A DNA stretch of 64,000 bases from Amphibalanus amphitrite (GCF_019059575.1 NW_024881596.1:911001-975000); one strand, 5' to 3'. Shown: positions 24,143-36,996, counted from the stretch's first letter. The notes: a model not told the origin generated them from the letters alone. Numbers and translations: made by a program.

Positions 24143-24192
24143 AAATCTCTCAATCTGAATAAATTTGATCCCATAGTATCAAATGGGCCGGG

Positions 24193-24858
24193 TGTTAAAG
24201 CCGAGTATCTTTTTATGTTGGCTGCAAAATGGATCTTAATCTGTCGAGTTTTTCTTCTGTTGGCAGGTATCTTATGTTAACGGCACATGTCTTATATATA
24301 TATTTTTAGCGTTTGTCTCGTGAAGTCAGATTTAATTTGCTGATTCAATTGTTGTTTCGTTGGCCAGAGATTATGTTATTTTTCTATAGGTTTTGGTATC
24401 GCTTTTTTGTCATTTTTATGTTTTATGCTTTTGCGTCCGTTTACAAAATCACCAAAGGACAGTGAGCGGGTGAGCGGCGCGAAGCGGAACGAACGAACCT
24501 GAACGAACGAACGAACCTGTACGAACGAACGAACCTGTACGAACGAACGAACTTATACGAACGAACGAACTTATACGAACGCCAACGAACGAACGTTAAA
24601 TCGGCGGTGTCAAGTTCTTGCCGGTGGCTGCAGACCTGAAACAATCCGTGAGTTTTCTTTGCGTTTATGTGTTTGTGTGCTATGTGTTTCGTTTTATTTG
24701 GTTACTACTTCTATCGTACTTATATTTGGTTACGTCTTATATCGCTACTGACTGTCTTTTTTAATTGTCATACTTATGGACCTGTTGGTGTTTTGTTTCT
24801 TGCAGAAAACCGTTTTTAAATACAATGAGTATTGGATCCTGAGGCTCCACCGGTAAAA
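24193..24858 (+). repeat. BEL/Pao 3' LTR
   Basis: Same sequence as the 5' LTR, offset by 6960 bases, with the same internal ACGAACGAACC tandem array at about 24487-24597. A weak purine-rich stretch (AAATGGGCCGGG) precedes it as a possible polypurine tract. The target duplication CCGGT follows at 24859-24863. Confidence 0.93.
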
Positions 24859-25072
24859 CCGGTAACGTGAGGTAGCCGAGTCAGGGCAGCGTGCGCTGAC
24901 CCAAGCCGGGGCCGCAGCTTTGGGCGCGGTCTACCGCATCCCTGCGGGCAGCCCCGGGCTATCACATGACACCGGGAGGACGCGCGGCTCCGGCTTGGGT
25001 CAGCGCACGCTGCCCTGACTCGGCTACCTCACGTTACCGGGGCCCTGGCTTTGGGCGTGGTCTACCGCACCA
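24859..25072. repeat. GC-rich inverted repeat with perfect 51-bp arms, target of the BEL insertion
   Basis: Arms 24859-24909 and 24990-25040 are perfect reverse complements separated by an 80-bp spacer. Beyond the right arm, 25037-25060 is the reverse complement of 17209-17232 with one mismatch. That left piece lies on the far side of the BEL element, so the repeat before insertion had arms of roughly 72 bp. A diverged direct copy of GGCTTTGGGCG(C/T)GGTCTACCGCA also occurs in the spacer (from about 24918) and outside the right arm (from about 25047). Confidence 0.9.
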
Positions 25073-25419
25073 CCTAACAGGCGTGTTCGAAACCGCAGGA
25101 GCTGATGATGAACGGGTTTATCGAAACTTGATTGGATGAGCATATCGGTAATAGCGATTTCAGCGTGTGCATTTATTGTTCATAGTGGTGTGAAATGTGG
25201 TTGGGGTACGACCGACAACCCGTCGGGGCGAATTTCGCACTGGGGTACTCAAAATTTGAAGAATTTAAGACGTTTCCATGAGTTTTGAAGGTATGGATAA
25301 GTTCTAAAAATCCGGTTCTCCTTATCTGGGCCATTAACTCCATACGGTCCAGGAAAGCTGGCACACTACCTTTAAAACACTGAAATAAATTCATAAAATA
25401 CAGATATTTGCTGTAAAAG

Positions 25420-25452
25420 AGATTAGGTGCAGATTTGGTCAAATTAGGTCAG
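25420..25452 (+). repeat. Right copy of the direct repeat flanking the nested transposons
   Basis: Partner of 16519-16552, same orientation, differing by two or three bases or small gaps. Confidence 0.6.
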
Positions 25453-25533
25453 GTGCACTCGCCGGATAGCTCGTCGTGAAAACGATCATTATAAAATGTT
25501 ATACCTTTGCATACATGAGGCAAGGTATTCATT

Positions 25534-25573
25534 GACACAGAGGTCTATGAATAGACACAGAGGTCTATGAATA
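25534..25573. repeat. Perfect 20-bp tandem duplication
   Basis: GACACAGAGGTCTATGAATA occurs twice head-to-tail without mismatch, which suggests recent slippage. Confidence 0.85.
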
Positions 25574-28500
25574 CGCAAAAATAGTATTTCGGTGGCAACA
25601 AGTCGCACATGGCCAAAACTAAACTTAGCTGTTCTCATTCAATGAACATGGCGTCGCGCCCACGCGGCTCTGCTCGGCGGCATTGTCAGGTCGCATTACG
25701 GCCGCCCGGCCGGGGGGATTGTCAGGGCCCGCGGTGGCGGCGGCAGTGCTCTGATGAGATTATCGGTGGCGGCGGCGGAGCCCGCCCGCCCACTCTGCCC
25801 GTCTCCAGAGCGGCGCCGGCGAATTGTGAACACAGCTATCCTGGTGAACTGGCCCCATTCATACCATGACTAGGTCGCCACAAAACCGACGAAAGAACCG
25901 CGGCGACCGCACGCTACCGCCACCCACAGAGCTGAACGTCAGAGTAACTTATCACACAGACATACAAACGGCGGGCACGCCACCAGCAGCCATATTGGCA
26001 CGACATCCGTGCGCACCCAACCGAGACAAATTAAAACGGCCCGCTTTGTTCAGCTAGTTTTAACCGCTCCCGGCTCAAACTTTGATATTACCTATCACAC
26101 GGTGTCAGAAGCAAGCATCGTTCATCCGGCGGGGCCAACACGCGGCCACCGACGCGGAAATTCCCCAGAAGCGGCGAGCGGCCAAATCTGATGGCAGGAT
26201 CTTCCTCCAGACTCAGATGAGTGAGATCAGAATTGTGAAATTAACTAAGGAAAAAATAATACACACTTTTCTCCTAATTTATAAAAAATTATCGATGCAA
26301 ATGGTCAAAAATTCCATTTGCCACATGAATGTTATCATGTCATGGTCAATGGTCATCTTCCTGGTTGTTACCGTCAATTTGCAGCATGGAAAATTAAGTT
26401 GCGAGTCAGGTTTTTCGTCATACTTTACATTCAATATCTCCTGAGAATTAAACATCTTCTTCGTTATTTAACTGCTCGAATCAAATCACCTGCATATTTG
26501 AGTCAAGGATTGGTTTGAGAGCAACGCAAAAATATTTAAATAAGATAAAATGAACTCAGGAAGATGCCGAAAAGCAAAACGTTTACCGATGAAAGTTGCA
26601 TGCATTTTAGTAAGCATTTATCATGTGCTTTACACCACACTTATTTTTAACAGTTTTCAACGGCCCGTCAAAAACATTTCACCAAAAACTCCGTAGCACC
26701 TTTTCAATAGTGACCATCAAAACCGCTTTGTTTCCTCTCAACAGCTGGATGACAAAAATTGAGCGGATTGGTTCGACCCTCTTCTTTCCCTTTCCCATAA
26801 ACCTGTTCGATCGTCACTGTGCTTCTAACAGGAGTGTAATCTCCTTCTGGCACGACCATCGGCATTTCACGACTCAGCAATCCCCCTACCGAGGCGAAAC
26901 AATTTCACCAGAGAAGGGGAAGAACAACGAACAATTAATACCTCCGAGACCCCCCAAAAATCATTCACTTCAAAATGAAGAGTAATTCGTGTTTAATGAC
27001 TGCGAGGTTAATAGGCTATGTTGCAATCTAAATACGCCAAAACCACAAAATTTTGACATCTTCGATGGTGATTATTAGGCGTTGATATTTGAAATCAAAA
27101 TGTCTTGCATGAATGTTGACAGCGTGGGTTATCAGCTGAAACATGTGACGGCATTTAACTGCTTGAGAAGGATTCGGTTTAGTCGTAAAATGCTCATCTT
27201 TAGCGAGCCATAAAACGCCGCTTAACGACTGAGAACATTGACGTACGACTAACTAAATTTCATCCCAAATCATCCTAATGGCCGTTAACCTCAGTTACCG
27301 ACTCCTTTTAACGCAGTCTTCGCACAAGCGTTTCGTTTGCATTTTCTTGCTGCAGCCTCATGAAAGCGGAACAAGAAATTTCATGGCATAACCTTTAGCG
27401 GGAGAGCTAAAATATGCTGATCTGACCCGACCGAGCTGTTTCATACTCGACCAGTCCTAAATCGGACACGGATATTCTGCGGATGGGTTCCAGTCCATCT
27501 TTTCTGACGATGGGTTGGATATTTCGGCGTCCATCGCAGTAGACGTCTCTTTGCCTATGGCCCGACGAGGTAATATTACGGCCTTACCGACCAATCCGGT
27601 CGAACTGGAGAACAGCGGTTGGGATCGTGGCCCAGAAGGATACCACATCGTTTCGCAGAACAGCTGTATGTGAGGACCATGCATGAGAACTGACGATAGA
27701 TAGCTTTAGGAATAAAAGTGCACGTGAAAGGAGCCATGTGATAGTTTTTGCGCATTCATTGCTCACAGTGTGTACTATGTAGTGTGTAAGCAGAATATGA
27801 GTGCGTGCATTCAGAGAGTGACTGCATCTCTTGGCCCTGGTTGCTTTCAAACTGCTAGCTTTCTCACTGCTCAAGCATGGTTACAGGGCTAACCAAATAA
27901 AGCCAAACCTAAGGCTGCAAGAGCTGGGATGCTATAACTTAAGTATTTTAATTACACTGTTCTAGTCTGTCACCGAGTTACATTCATTTCAACATAAAAT
28001 ATTGACTTTGAATGCAAAACCAATCAACAATGAAACACCAGCATCACTTTAGTATTCCGATCATAGCTTTTGCAAACTAGAGCTCATGCCTTACTGTCGA
28101 CTTGATGTACGACTCTAACGGAAAGAGATTACTCCTTGAAGCTGTATTCAACTTCGTAGCGGTAAATAAATGAATAAAACAAATAGCGGAACAAAGCAAA
28201 CCAACTACTGCCACTAGGCCTCCAGAGTTCCCGAGCAAACGCCGTTAAAACGTGTGCTCTGCTGGATGTGAGCCGCTCTCTCCCCCGTATCACCTTTGGT
28301 ACGCCTTTCCAGCACTCGTAGCAGCAGCATCAGACTGCCAAACCACGCTCAGTAGCTCGGCCAAAACAATCGTGAGCGGCTTTAAAGGCCGGTAACACCG
28401 TCCAACCGCCCATTAAAGACCGTCTGCTCTGGAGACTCGGCTCAAACTGCCCAGCCAAGCTGCCGTGCTGGGTGCTGTGGCGATCCCGAGGACCATTACG

Positions 28501-31500
28501 GGGCCACGCCGGCCGGACCAACGGACCACACTGGACCACACTGGGCCGTGCCGGTCTCACGCTGGACCAACCGCAGACCCATCCCCACCTCCAGGGAGGC
28601 ACCGCGTGCTGAGGTCGGGTCACAGACGAAAAAACAGGCGGCCAGGACCGGTCAGCCCGGCGCCGCCCCTGTCACTACAGACTGACACCGAGCAGCCGCC
28701 GTGCGCCCGGCAGGCGAACCTGTTTTGGCAATCAGGTTTTTACGGCGTCAGTGAGGCCGCATGCGCTCCTGGTGATGCTCAGGAAAAACATACAGATGGT
28801 GGTTTACATAATGTTATCGCCACTTGGGCGCTGAGGCAATGAAATCATTCGTTAGTCGTCACTCTTAAATCATTTGATAGTTTTGTTTGTTTTTTATAGT
28901 ATATCCTCAGCACGCACGTCAGTCACCCCAATTGAACTAAGAAGTCTGGAGCTAGCCCACTTTGCATCGTGACCAAGTACATACATAGAACTGCTGAGTA
29001 GCCCCTACTCCGAATGGCCTCTAACAATCAAAACACTTAAAAACACATCAGCTCTAGTTTAAGGTGACAGCTCTAACACACGGAGCAATGTCTTCAACCC
29101 TAACATGTTCGTCACAGTCAATTGATGCAACTTGAATGAATAGACAGAACACGAGTCAGCGTTATTAAACAAATGTAGATGGTCGGCCAAGCGAAGCACT
29201 AACAAATAGTTAGCAAAGCCCCTTCCTGAACGTTTCAAACCCAAAAGGATGCGTTACTGTTAAGTTGAAAGTATATCCCATTTACCTTCTGCATTTAACG
29301 TGCACTAAAAGCCTTAAGGCTGTGGTTATATACATGGATAAGTAAAACAGCCTGATGATAATCAGATTCGCTTGATGTGAAACTAAAGCATCATATGCAG
29401 AAAGCAAGTTTTATTATGCCGCTATTCAAGTGGGACGATTCAATAGGAGATCCCACTAATGACCATGATGACAAGCTACCAAAGATATCGCAGAAGTGGC
29501 TGTCCAACTTCAGGAAGAATATTGACATCAGCTGTCTCGGTCGACGCGGAGCTCGCGGGCCAAATTGGGAAATATCTTTGAACTAGATGGTTCTTAACGA
29601 GCCATTGATCTTGTAAGACATGTTAAGCAGCATATAAGAGGCGAGAGCATAATGAATATACATACCTATCAGCATGACGATGAAATGTTTAATGAAATAT
29701 GTTGATGAAAATTACTTCATGAATGAAATATTGCGTTATTTACACATGAGCAACTATAAATATAAATATGTCAGCCTCAGGACCAGTCCATCGGCTACAA
29801 CGAGGTGCAAATGAATGCGATCCACCGAGCAAATGATTTACCGATCTATACGACGTGAATCAGTCCTCAATAATATTTATGCGACGCTATTTCTGGTTGC
29901 ACTTTTTAATGATAACACATGACCGCTGGCTGTGAAAGATGTTATTTCTCTGTTGGTGCCACTGACCTCTACTTTGCGTGTTTACTTGCACGTGCTTAGC
30001 ACTAAACACCCAGGTCCCGTTATGCTCTTTGAACTGATCCTTCAGTTTACACTTATTTCATTCGCTTCACTGGCGCTAATCCTCCAGGCACGTGCTCACG
30101 TGCGAGAGAACCCAAAGTCAAGTTCACAAAGCATCAGCCCCATAGAGCCAAAGCTCCATGTCTGTAGTGTATACTGTGCACGTAACCGTGTCATACCGGC
30201 CGTCTCAAAAGCCCTCTTCGGGGTCAGTCTAGGACCACAGAGCTTCACGGACCACAATTAGATCACTCGGTGGCGTTGGCACGACAGTGGCTGGACTGAA
30301 TTATAATGCATGACGGGATGCTCCACTTTGTTGACGATAGTTTAGCATGGGCTCCAAGCATACGAAACGCACAAACAGCATCTAGGGAAGACCTTAATTC
30401 TGTCTGTCATCTAGCTCTTATCATCAGCAACCATACTCAGCAGCCAGCACCAACATTGAACACGCCATCCCCGCACTGTCAGCCCCTCCTTTCCCGATCG
30501 GCACGGCCTCCGCGTCCCGCACGTGCCCCCGTACAAGGCGGCAGGACCTTCTCGGCCGGGCGAATCATGTTCTGATCCTCTCTCTCCAACTGTCTAGACG
30601 CCAGCTATAGATAATTCGACTCAACATCAGCTCTAGGCCAGAGCAGCGCAGAACAGACGGAGGCGACCGAGGATTGACGGCACGTGGAAAAGCCGACCCG
30701 CGAGCACATGCAAGGCTGGATTCGTGTGTCGGCGGCTCGACTCATGGCAGTCGGACGGTAAAGGTATTAGATCACGACAGCACGTGCTGAAAGATTATAA
30801 TCACATGACACGGTAGATAAGGCTGAATACCGGAAACAGCTCCAAAAATCCCGTTCAGGGTCCTATTACTATTGCTAATCCCGAATGCACATCATAACAT
30901 GGCATTGAGACGGCAACTCGCCGAGTGAAAGATTGTTTTGCGGAACGAAGTTGACACTAAACGCTTAGATCTTACCTTTCTGGGAAGTTAATCCTCTTCT
31001 GCAGCCCACACTTCACGCAAAGTTAACCGGAGCACTTCCAGCAGATTGGAGAAGTCGGTATTCGTAGAATTTCCAGAGTGGCCAAATCGTCACCGCGTCA
31101 CGTCTTTCGGTTCGGTTACGAGTTTACAGAACACAGTTGCTGTTCCGTTATGTTTACTACAGCTTTCCACAGTTTGTTGTCCACCTCACGAGTCGCACAC
31201 CGTGCCAGTTCCACTTTCAGTTCGAGCTCACTTCACAATCCACCCGTGTCCACCGTTTACTTTAGCACTATCTCACAGCAGTCTCTCGACTCAGTCCGTT
31301 CGCTCAGCCCTTGCTGTGCACGTGCGGAACAGCGCCTTTCGTGGAATTCTCTCTCTGTTCGTGATCGATGATACTTGCTGCGGTCAGCTAACTGACAAAC
31401 ACCGCAGTCCTGACGAATTAGCGACGTCCGTAGTCTTCCTGACAACGATCAGTAGCAGCCTGGCAGCCTGGGAACACAAGAGGACGGACGTTAGCGCACA

Positions 31501-31686
31501 AAAATACATCACTCGAATACGAAGGCAATAAACGGAAGTTACTGTCATCGCTTGTGAGTGTACTTAGCTTGAAAAGCACCAGGAACATATAAAACTGCGT
31601 CAGAAGCATGTTCCTGTTCGATGTGTCATAGAAGTTGACACGTTGCAGTCTGTGCATGGTGCCAGTGTTGTACTCAAGGTAAATAC

Positions 31687-32297
31687 CAGGGATGCGGAGC
31701 CGTGGAAATTTCAGACGGCTCCGACTCCGGCTCCGGCTCCGGAGAAAAAATCGGCTCCGGCTCCGGCTCCGGCTCCGGGTGAAATGTCATGGCGGCTCCG
31801 GCTCCGGCTCCGGCTCCGAGTAAAATGATCCGGCTCCGGCGGCTCCGGCTCCGGCGGCTCCGGCTCCGGCTTCTACTAAGTACATCCCCTATGCGATCAA
31901 TTAAATACGGGTGGAATAAAAAAAGGCGATGGGATTGGTGCACGTTGCTACTGTATTTGTATAACAAGGCTATTTTGAATACCACATTGTTTTACGCCTT
32001 GTAGGTGGTGGCAGCATTGCTTTGAATGCGAGGCGAGGTGTAACCGTGTATGCGAACACTGAAGGTAGAGAACACTGACCAGGACCTCGACGGTCCCTAC
32101 TGTCAAACCGAACTAGGTAAATAATTGTTTCCTCTAAAGAAAAGGAGCCGGAGTCGCCCCCTTTTTTGACGGCTCCGGCTCCGGCTCCGGCTCCGGGCTA
32201 CATTGTTTCACGGCTCCGGCTCCGGCTCCGGCTCCGGGCAAAATATGCCGGCTCCGGCGGCTCCGGCTCCGGCTCCGGCTCCGACTCCGCATCCCTG
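31687..32297. mobile_element. hAT-like non-autonomous element packed with GGCTCC hexamers
   Basis: The ends are inverted: CAGGGATGCGGAG at 31687 and its reverse complement ending at 32297. A perfect 8-bp direct repeat, GTAAATAC, lies at 31679-31686 and 32298-32305. An 8-bp duplication with CAGGG-type ends is the hallmark of hAT elements. Each flank of the 611-bp element carries a long array of GGCTCC hexamers in one orientation (about 31718-31870 and 32168-32285), broken by short linkers such as GGGTGAAATGTCATG. The ~290-bp middle is unrelated AT-balanced DNA. No transposase is present. The Pro-Ala/Arg-Leu frames through the arrays are artefacts of the repeat. Confidence 0.85.
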
Positions 32298-32305
32298 GTA
32301 AATAC

Positions 32306-34212
32306 CTATTTGATCTTCCATGGACCGGACTGAGCTGTCAAACAACACGTGGCCTTCGGCTCTGCATCCGTTCTTCAGATTTCCCTAGTGCATGCAATAA
32401 AAAAATAAGTGACGGAGCCAAAATCGGCAATTTTGTAAGGCTACGTCACTATATGGACTTCTTTACCTACGAGCTGCTAAAGGGTCTAAGACCCCTTGCG
32501 AAGTTGCAGCGTGGTCGAATAGTCTCACGGCGTGCGGGTGTAGGTCTGATGAATGATAGCAATTTGCAAAATGCATGGCAGGCCACAGATACGTCATATG
32601 TGCCAGAGCCCACGATGTATGAGCACTGCGCACATGATACATATGAGACCGCTGTCAGTTGCAGCTCCCTGCGCCGTAAATACATCGAGATCGTGCTGTT
32701 TAATTTCGTTGGCAAATACGAATCGGTAGTTAGTCGTTACTGGAGATGCTATATTTCACTGCTATATAGCTGGCAAGTTGCAATTTTTCTTCCACCTTCA
32801 AGAATTTTGCGGTTGGGCATTGGCGTAGTTGATATTTTGCAAGTAACGACGGATGTCAATTAGCTTGTATATCAGTATTATCCCGGTCGTTTGAACGCCG
32901 ATGCAGTAATTACAAACGGTACACACTTTTCATTTTGATAGTGACGATGCAGTTCCGCGCTGTGGATACGCTTACACGCTTGATGGCTTCTAAATGATAG
33001 CATTTACGACAATCTATAATAAAATAATTTTTCAGCCATAAACACAGGTTCGAAGCATTACAAAAGTCTGGTCCATGCTCTAAGACCAAAGCCAGATTTT
33101 CGATGCAGGTAGACTTTCTGTGAAACAGCATTACTAAGATGTCTGATGTGCAATGTTTCAGAGGAGAATGCACCATGCTAAGAAAAATAAGTCGGGTAAT
33201 CCGTTGCCAACAGCTTCAATGCAATTAATCGTAAATTATGTAGCACCCCTGTTAGAGGTCATAACAGCAATGATCTAAATATGCAGCCCGGGCCCCATTA
33301 CCATTTGTCCATCCTCTCCCGACGATGTTGAGAGGGTCCACTAATAGCAGCAAGTCACTTACATAGATAATTTGATTTGGGGGCGGCCGTCCATCGGGGT
33401 TACGCCGGGGGCCGCAGCTGTTGACAAAAGGTGCCGCCCGTCGCAGGATGTTATCAAACCTAATGAACCCATTGAGTCCAATCAAGCGAACAAGACGGAG
33501 CGCTGGGTAGACCATCATTCCCTGCGATCCAGTCGGCAATTACCGGCGGGGAGGGCCGGCACGCCCGTGCCGCCGCGTCCCCCACGGGCGCCACGTGCCG
33601 CACACGTGGCGAACGTGACTCGTGGCGCGCAGCCAGATGCCCGCGGGGCGTCGGCGGGCGTCCCCGGCGGCGGCGCGGGCACACCACAGTTTGCAGAGGG
33701 TCCAGCGCGCATAATCGCCGATTGTGCGCCGTGTGACGGACGACGGTCCCCGTCGGTGGCGGCGGGGACAGGACGGTGCGGTGAGGGGTGAGCCGGGGTG
33801 CACTAGAGCAGCTCCCGCAGCGGCACATGCCGCGGGGAACATGAGACGTCCGACCGACGGCCACTACCGACCGCCCTCACTATCTGCCGCTCTGCCACCG
33901 GCTCACCATTTCGCCCGCCATCAGCTCAGCCGGGATCAGACGAGCGACCATCTGCGGAAAAGACGAGCCGTCACCGGTTCCCCAGCAGTTTTTGTGCCCC
34001 CGGGGCAGAGCAGCGTTAGATCTGCCCCGCAGCCGGAACGTGGAAAGGTCAGATCGGCGAGCCCGCCTCCGCGCCCGGTCAATATGTCGATGTTGTTGCT
34101 CAGGGGTGGTGGGGAAGATGAGGTCCCCCGGGCGACGATCGGCCTTCGGTATATCGACATACCGAGATAGTCTATCACGGCAGCGATGGGGCGTCAGCCA
34201 CCGCGACGATGC
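32306..34212. other. Non-coding stretch with a large CpG-rich island
   Basis: 32306-33360 is AT-rich with no coding signal. 33370-34110 is strongly GC- and CpG-rich, and its open frames run through it in several frames on both strands, so none is credible. The island could be a promoter, but no adjacent exon was recognised. Confidence 0.4.
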
Positions 34213-34220
34213 GATGCAGC

Positions 34221-36336
34221 CAGGGGCGTCGCCACGGATTTTTGAGTGGGGGGGTCGGGTTTCTAGTCTTCACCCGATGGGTAGGGGTGTTTTTTGCCAC
34301 ACTTCCCAGTTTTGTGCGTGCGTATGTATGTGTGCGCGTGTAACAAATCGGCGCGCAGCGCCGCGAAATTTGGTATAACCTATTAGGTAGGTATACCTAC
34401 CTACATCACTTGCGTAAAAATTATCACTGGTCACTAAGGTCAGGTCGCCATGTCAAGTTCAGTTATACGGTATACCTCTATCAAATTTTCCCCTCTCGCC
34501 ATTCTTGTATCTTTTCGCCCATAACTTCGAAATTTGGTACACTGTATACCTAATGTAAGGGGTTATAGGTACGTGTCAGCAATTCATGATTCTGAGGATT
34601 TACATCGATCTGGAGGCAGGTCAAATACGTGACCTCATCATTAGAAAATAATGAGAAATTAGAAAAAGCACGAATGTCTCCTGCTTTGAAAAAGTTCGTC
34701 AGAAACGCAAAATATATTTGGGGCCATGACAAATCAGCTCATCATTGCCAGGGACAGGGTGCAACTTATGGCGAGTGATGACTCGAAAGGTCATTAGTGG
34801 AAATGTCCATCGATGGCCACCAGCATTTTTTTTTCTACAATTTTTGACGAAGACGCGGTAGAGCGATGACAGCACCTGGAAGGTGTTCACTGTTCAGCTC
34901 AACAACACGGATCCATTCATATGCAGCAGGAGGTCCTTTTTCGATCAGGACATAACGTTGACCTGAGGTCGTTTTAACGTTAATTCTGAATGGTCAAATT
35001 TTAACTCATGTGACGCGTCTCAAAGAGATAGGTAAACACGGTGGTGACAAGACAACATATGTAAATACCATACAAATTCACGGAATCTTAAGTTATTGCA
35101 AAGCAAATGTTTCGGCAGAATCTGTCCAGTTAGCTGTTTGCCTTCTATGGGCAAAACATAGACCTGAGACGAAATCTGACGCGAAGCTAGCGAAAGAGCG
35201 TTGAAAGAGCTATCGAATATGCTTTCTGCTTCACTGTAGCCCTTCTATTGGTGGGTTCCCAGTCGCTAACGTTAACGTACCTATACTAAAGTAATGCTGA
35301 GGCATGCTTTCGACCCCTGATCGATCTAGAGGTTTGCGGAAAAAAAGAGCATGCTGCCCGTGACGAGAGAAAGCCGATGATACCCATTTACAAGGTTTCG
35401 GGTCATCTCAGGACTCAGGTCATCGCCAGTAAGTAGGGAAACTCGGGACCTGCCAGAACTTTGTGAATGTAAGTTGTGATGGTTTTTGGAGGTTCTGATT
35501 ACGAATGTTATCTTAGTTTTGAACGAAGATGACGACTCCATGCATTTGGGATAGATCAGGTCAGGTCAGATCGACCAGTACCTACCTAATAGTGGATGAC
35601 CACCACCGATTGCTTCCTAACATGTTATTTGTATAAGCAACACAACTACTTCTTAAATGTTCAGATGGGCGCCAAGTTCAAAATCAGCTCCAAAACTATC
35701 CTATACCTAAATTAAAAGCATGTTATGAAAAAGTGAACCAAGGTCATCTTTATTTGAATCAGGGATATCGATTTATTTTTAAGTAGGTGATTAACTCGAG
35801 CGCACCGGAAGCTTCGTTGCAATCGGCTCCTTTTTGCGCGACTTCTTTGCAAAAGCCCGAGAGGGTTTCATCTGACTCCCTTTCCCCCACATGTGCATTG
35901 TATGTACAGCTACTTGTGACGGTATAGCCATGGGGCTGAGGCTAGTTTGTAGTTTTGTAGTTCGGTACTGATCCGACGAATCGACTGCGACCATTTTTTT
36001 TTTTAACGATCAGACGAACGCTCGGGGCAGTTTTGGCGCGTTCAATCCTTTGAGGGATAAAAAGGTACAAGAATGGTGGCTACTTAAAAATATTGTTGTG
36101 CTGGTGTTCCCCGCCCACAGCTAATTGAACTTTAGGTAATTGGCTTATTGGCTTTAGGGAGCTCTTGAAGCGATTCTGAATCTGATGTATTTGTTGGTGT
36201 TGCTGACGCCTGCTTCACTGACATAAAAGCTAAAAAAGCATACTCAGCATCGCAAAAAGTGGGGGGGTCGACACCCCCAGTTTTCAAGAGTGGGGGGGTC
36301 ACGACCCCCCCGACCCCCCCGTCGGCGACGCCCCTG
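34221..36336. mobile_element. hAT-like non-autonomous element, 2.1 kb
   Basis: Terminal inverted repeats CAGGGGCGTCGCC (34221-34233) and GGCGACGCCCCTG (36324-36336) are bracketed by the perfect 8-bp direct repeat GATGCAGC at 34213-34220 and 36337-36344. Subterminal G-runs and C-runs (34249-34255, 36260-36320) can pair. No transposase frame is present. From about 34345 to 35270 the interior is clearly related to the core of the TTAA-flanked element at 43087-44957. Shared landmarks include GCGCAGCGCCG, TAGAGCGATGA, TTGACCTGAGGTC and GAGCTATCGAAT. It carries about ten AGGTCA/TGACCT half-sites. Confidence 0.82.
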
Positions 36337-36886
36337 GATGCAGCGGATGCCAAACTTGGAATGGCTAACCCTTGAGATTCGGCGTTATTTCATGTAATAT
36401 TTGATGACCAGACACTCAAATCTGTCTTCGAATGTTGAACGAAAAATGATAGCAGTTTGGACACGAACACCTTAAATAATTTGAAGTTGCATGAACACAA
36501 AACTAAGCCTGAAGTGGGAACAGGTGTAGACAGTCTACTGATCAATAGCGCTCGTCTCATCACACATTAATTTTTCCGACCAAGACCTCGTCTTCAAAAC
36601 AAAGAAGCGAACCAGTAGCAGGCAGACAAACAACGCATTTTCCGCATCGTTTGGAGATTGCTATTCCGATCGTTAGCTGTTTTCTGTGCGGTCGCTGTGC
36701 AGCGGTTCGCGGCGATATCCGCAGCGAGCTGTCTGCGGTCTGGTAGAGTCGGCGGTGGCGGTGGTGGTGGGGAGGAAATCAGAGGGCGGCCCGCCCGCTG
36801 GTAATGAGAGCCATCCATCGGCCAGCCGGAGACGGCCTCCATCTTCCGGGCGGCACTCATTAGATCGACACGAGCGCCATCCGTCC

Positions 36887-36996
36887 CGCCGCCGCCGCCG
36901 CCGCCGCCCACCGCCCGGAGCCGTGGGAGACGCACCAGCAGTCGTCACCGCCCACCGCCCACCGTCCACCGCCCACCGTCCGCTGCCACCGCCCAC
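36887..36996. repeat. CCG and CACCGCC low-complexity tracts
   Basis: A CCG trinucleotide run at about 36887-36908 is followed by imperfect CACCGCC/CACCGTC heptamers at 36946-36996. Confidence 0.75.

Larger units (their letters stand above)
17233..24858 (+). mobile_element. BEL/Pao LTR retrotransposon, recent but frame-disrupted
   Basis: The order is 5' LTR, leader, gag, then pol (protease, reverse transcriptase, RNase H, integrase) and 3' LTR. The 5-bp target duplication CCGGT is at 17228-17232 and 24859-24863. The intact right arm of the host inverted repeat independently shows the empty-site sequence GGCCCCGGTAACG, which confirms the boundaries. The LTR pair is identical over at least 665 bp, so insertion is recent. 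Even so, the coding region is spread over three frames by two +1 shifts. Domain order and the GPxGAxHFGGxWER-type integrase motif identify BEL/Pao. No clear tRNA primer-binding site follows the 5' LTR. Confidence 0.95.
16661..25371. mobile_element. TTAA-flanked MITE interrupted by a BEL/Pao retrotransposon
   Basis: The ends are inverted repeats beginning AGGTAGTGTGCCA (16661-16673 and 25359-25371). TTAA lies immediately outside at 16657-16660 and 25372-25375. TTAA is the target duplicated by piggyBac-type transposases. Without the retrotransposon the element is about 1.08 kb. No transposase is visible, so it is non-autonomous. Its right half carries a long GC-rich inverted repeat. A second member of the same end family, sharing AGGTAG..TGCCACCTT, lies at 43963-44643. 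Confidence 0.75.
25376..31678. other. Non-coding stretch
   Basis: No gene is supported. AT-rich DNA alternates with GC-rich islands (25660-25830, 28440-28720). A GGACCACACT-type short repeat lies at about 28520-28550. Frames in the islands overlap on both strands. Frames in the AT-rich parts are short and featureless. Confidence 0.4.

Noticed and set aside
31643-32004. Pro-Ala and Arg-Leu repeat proteins
   Set aside because: Direct translation of GGCTCC hexamers within a hAT-like MITE.
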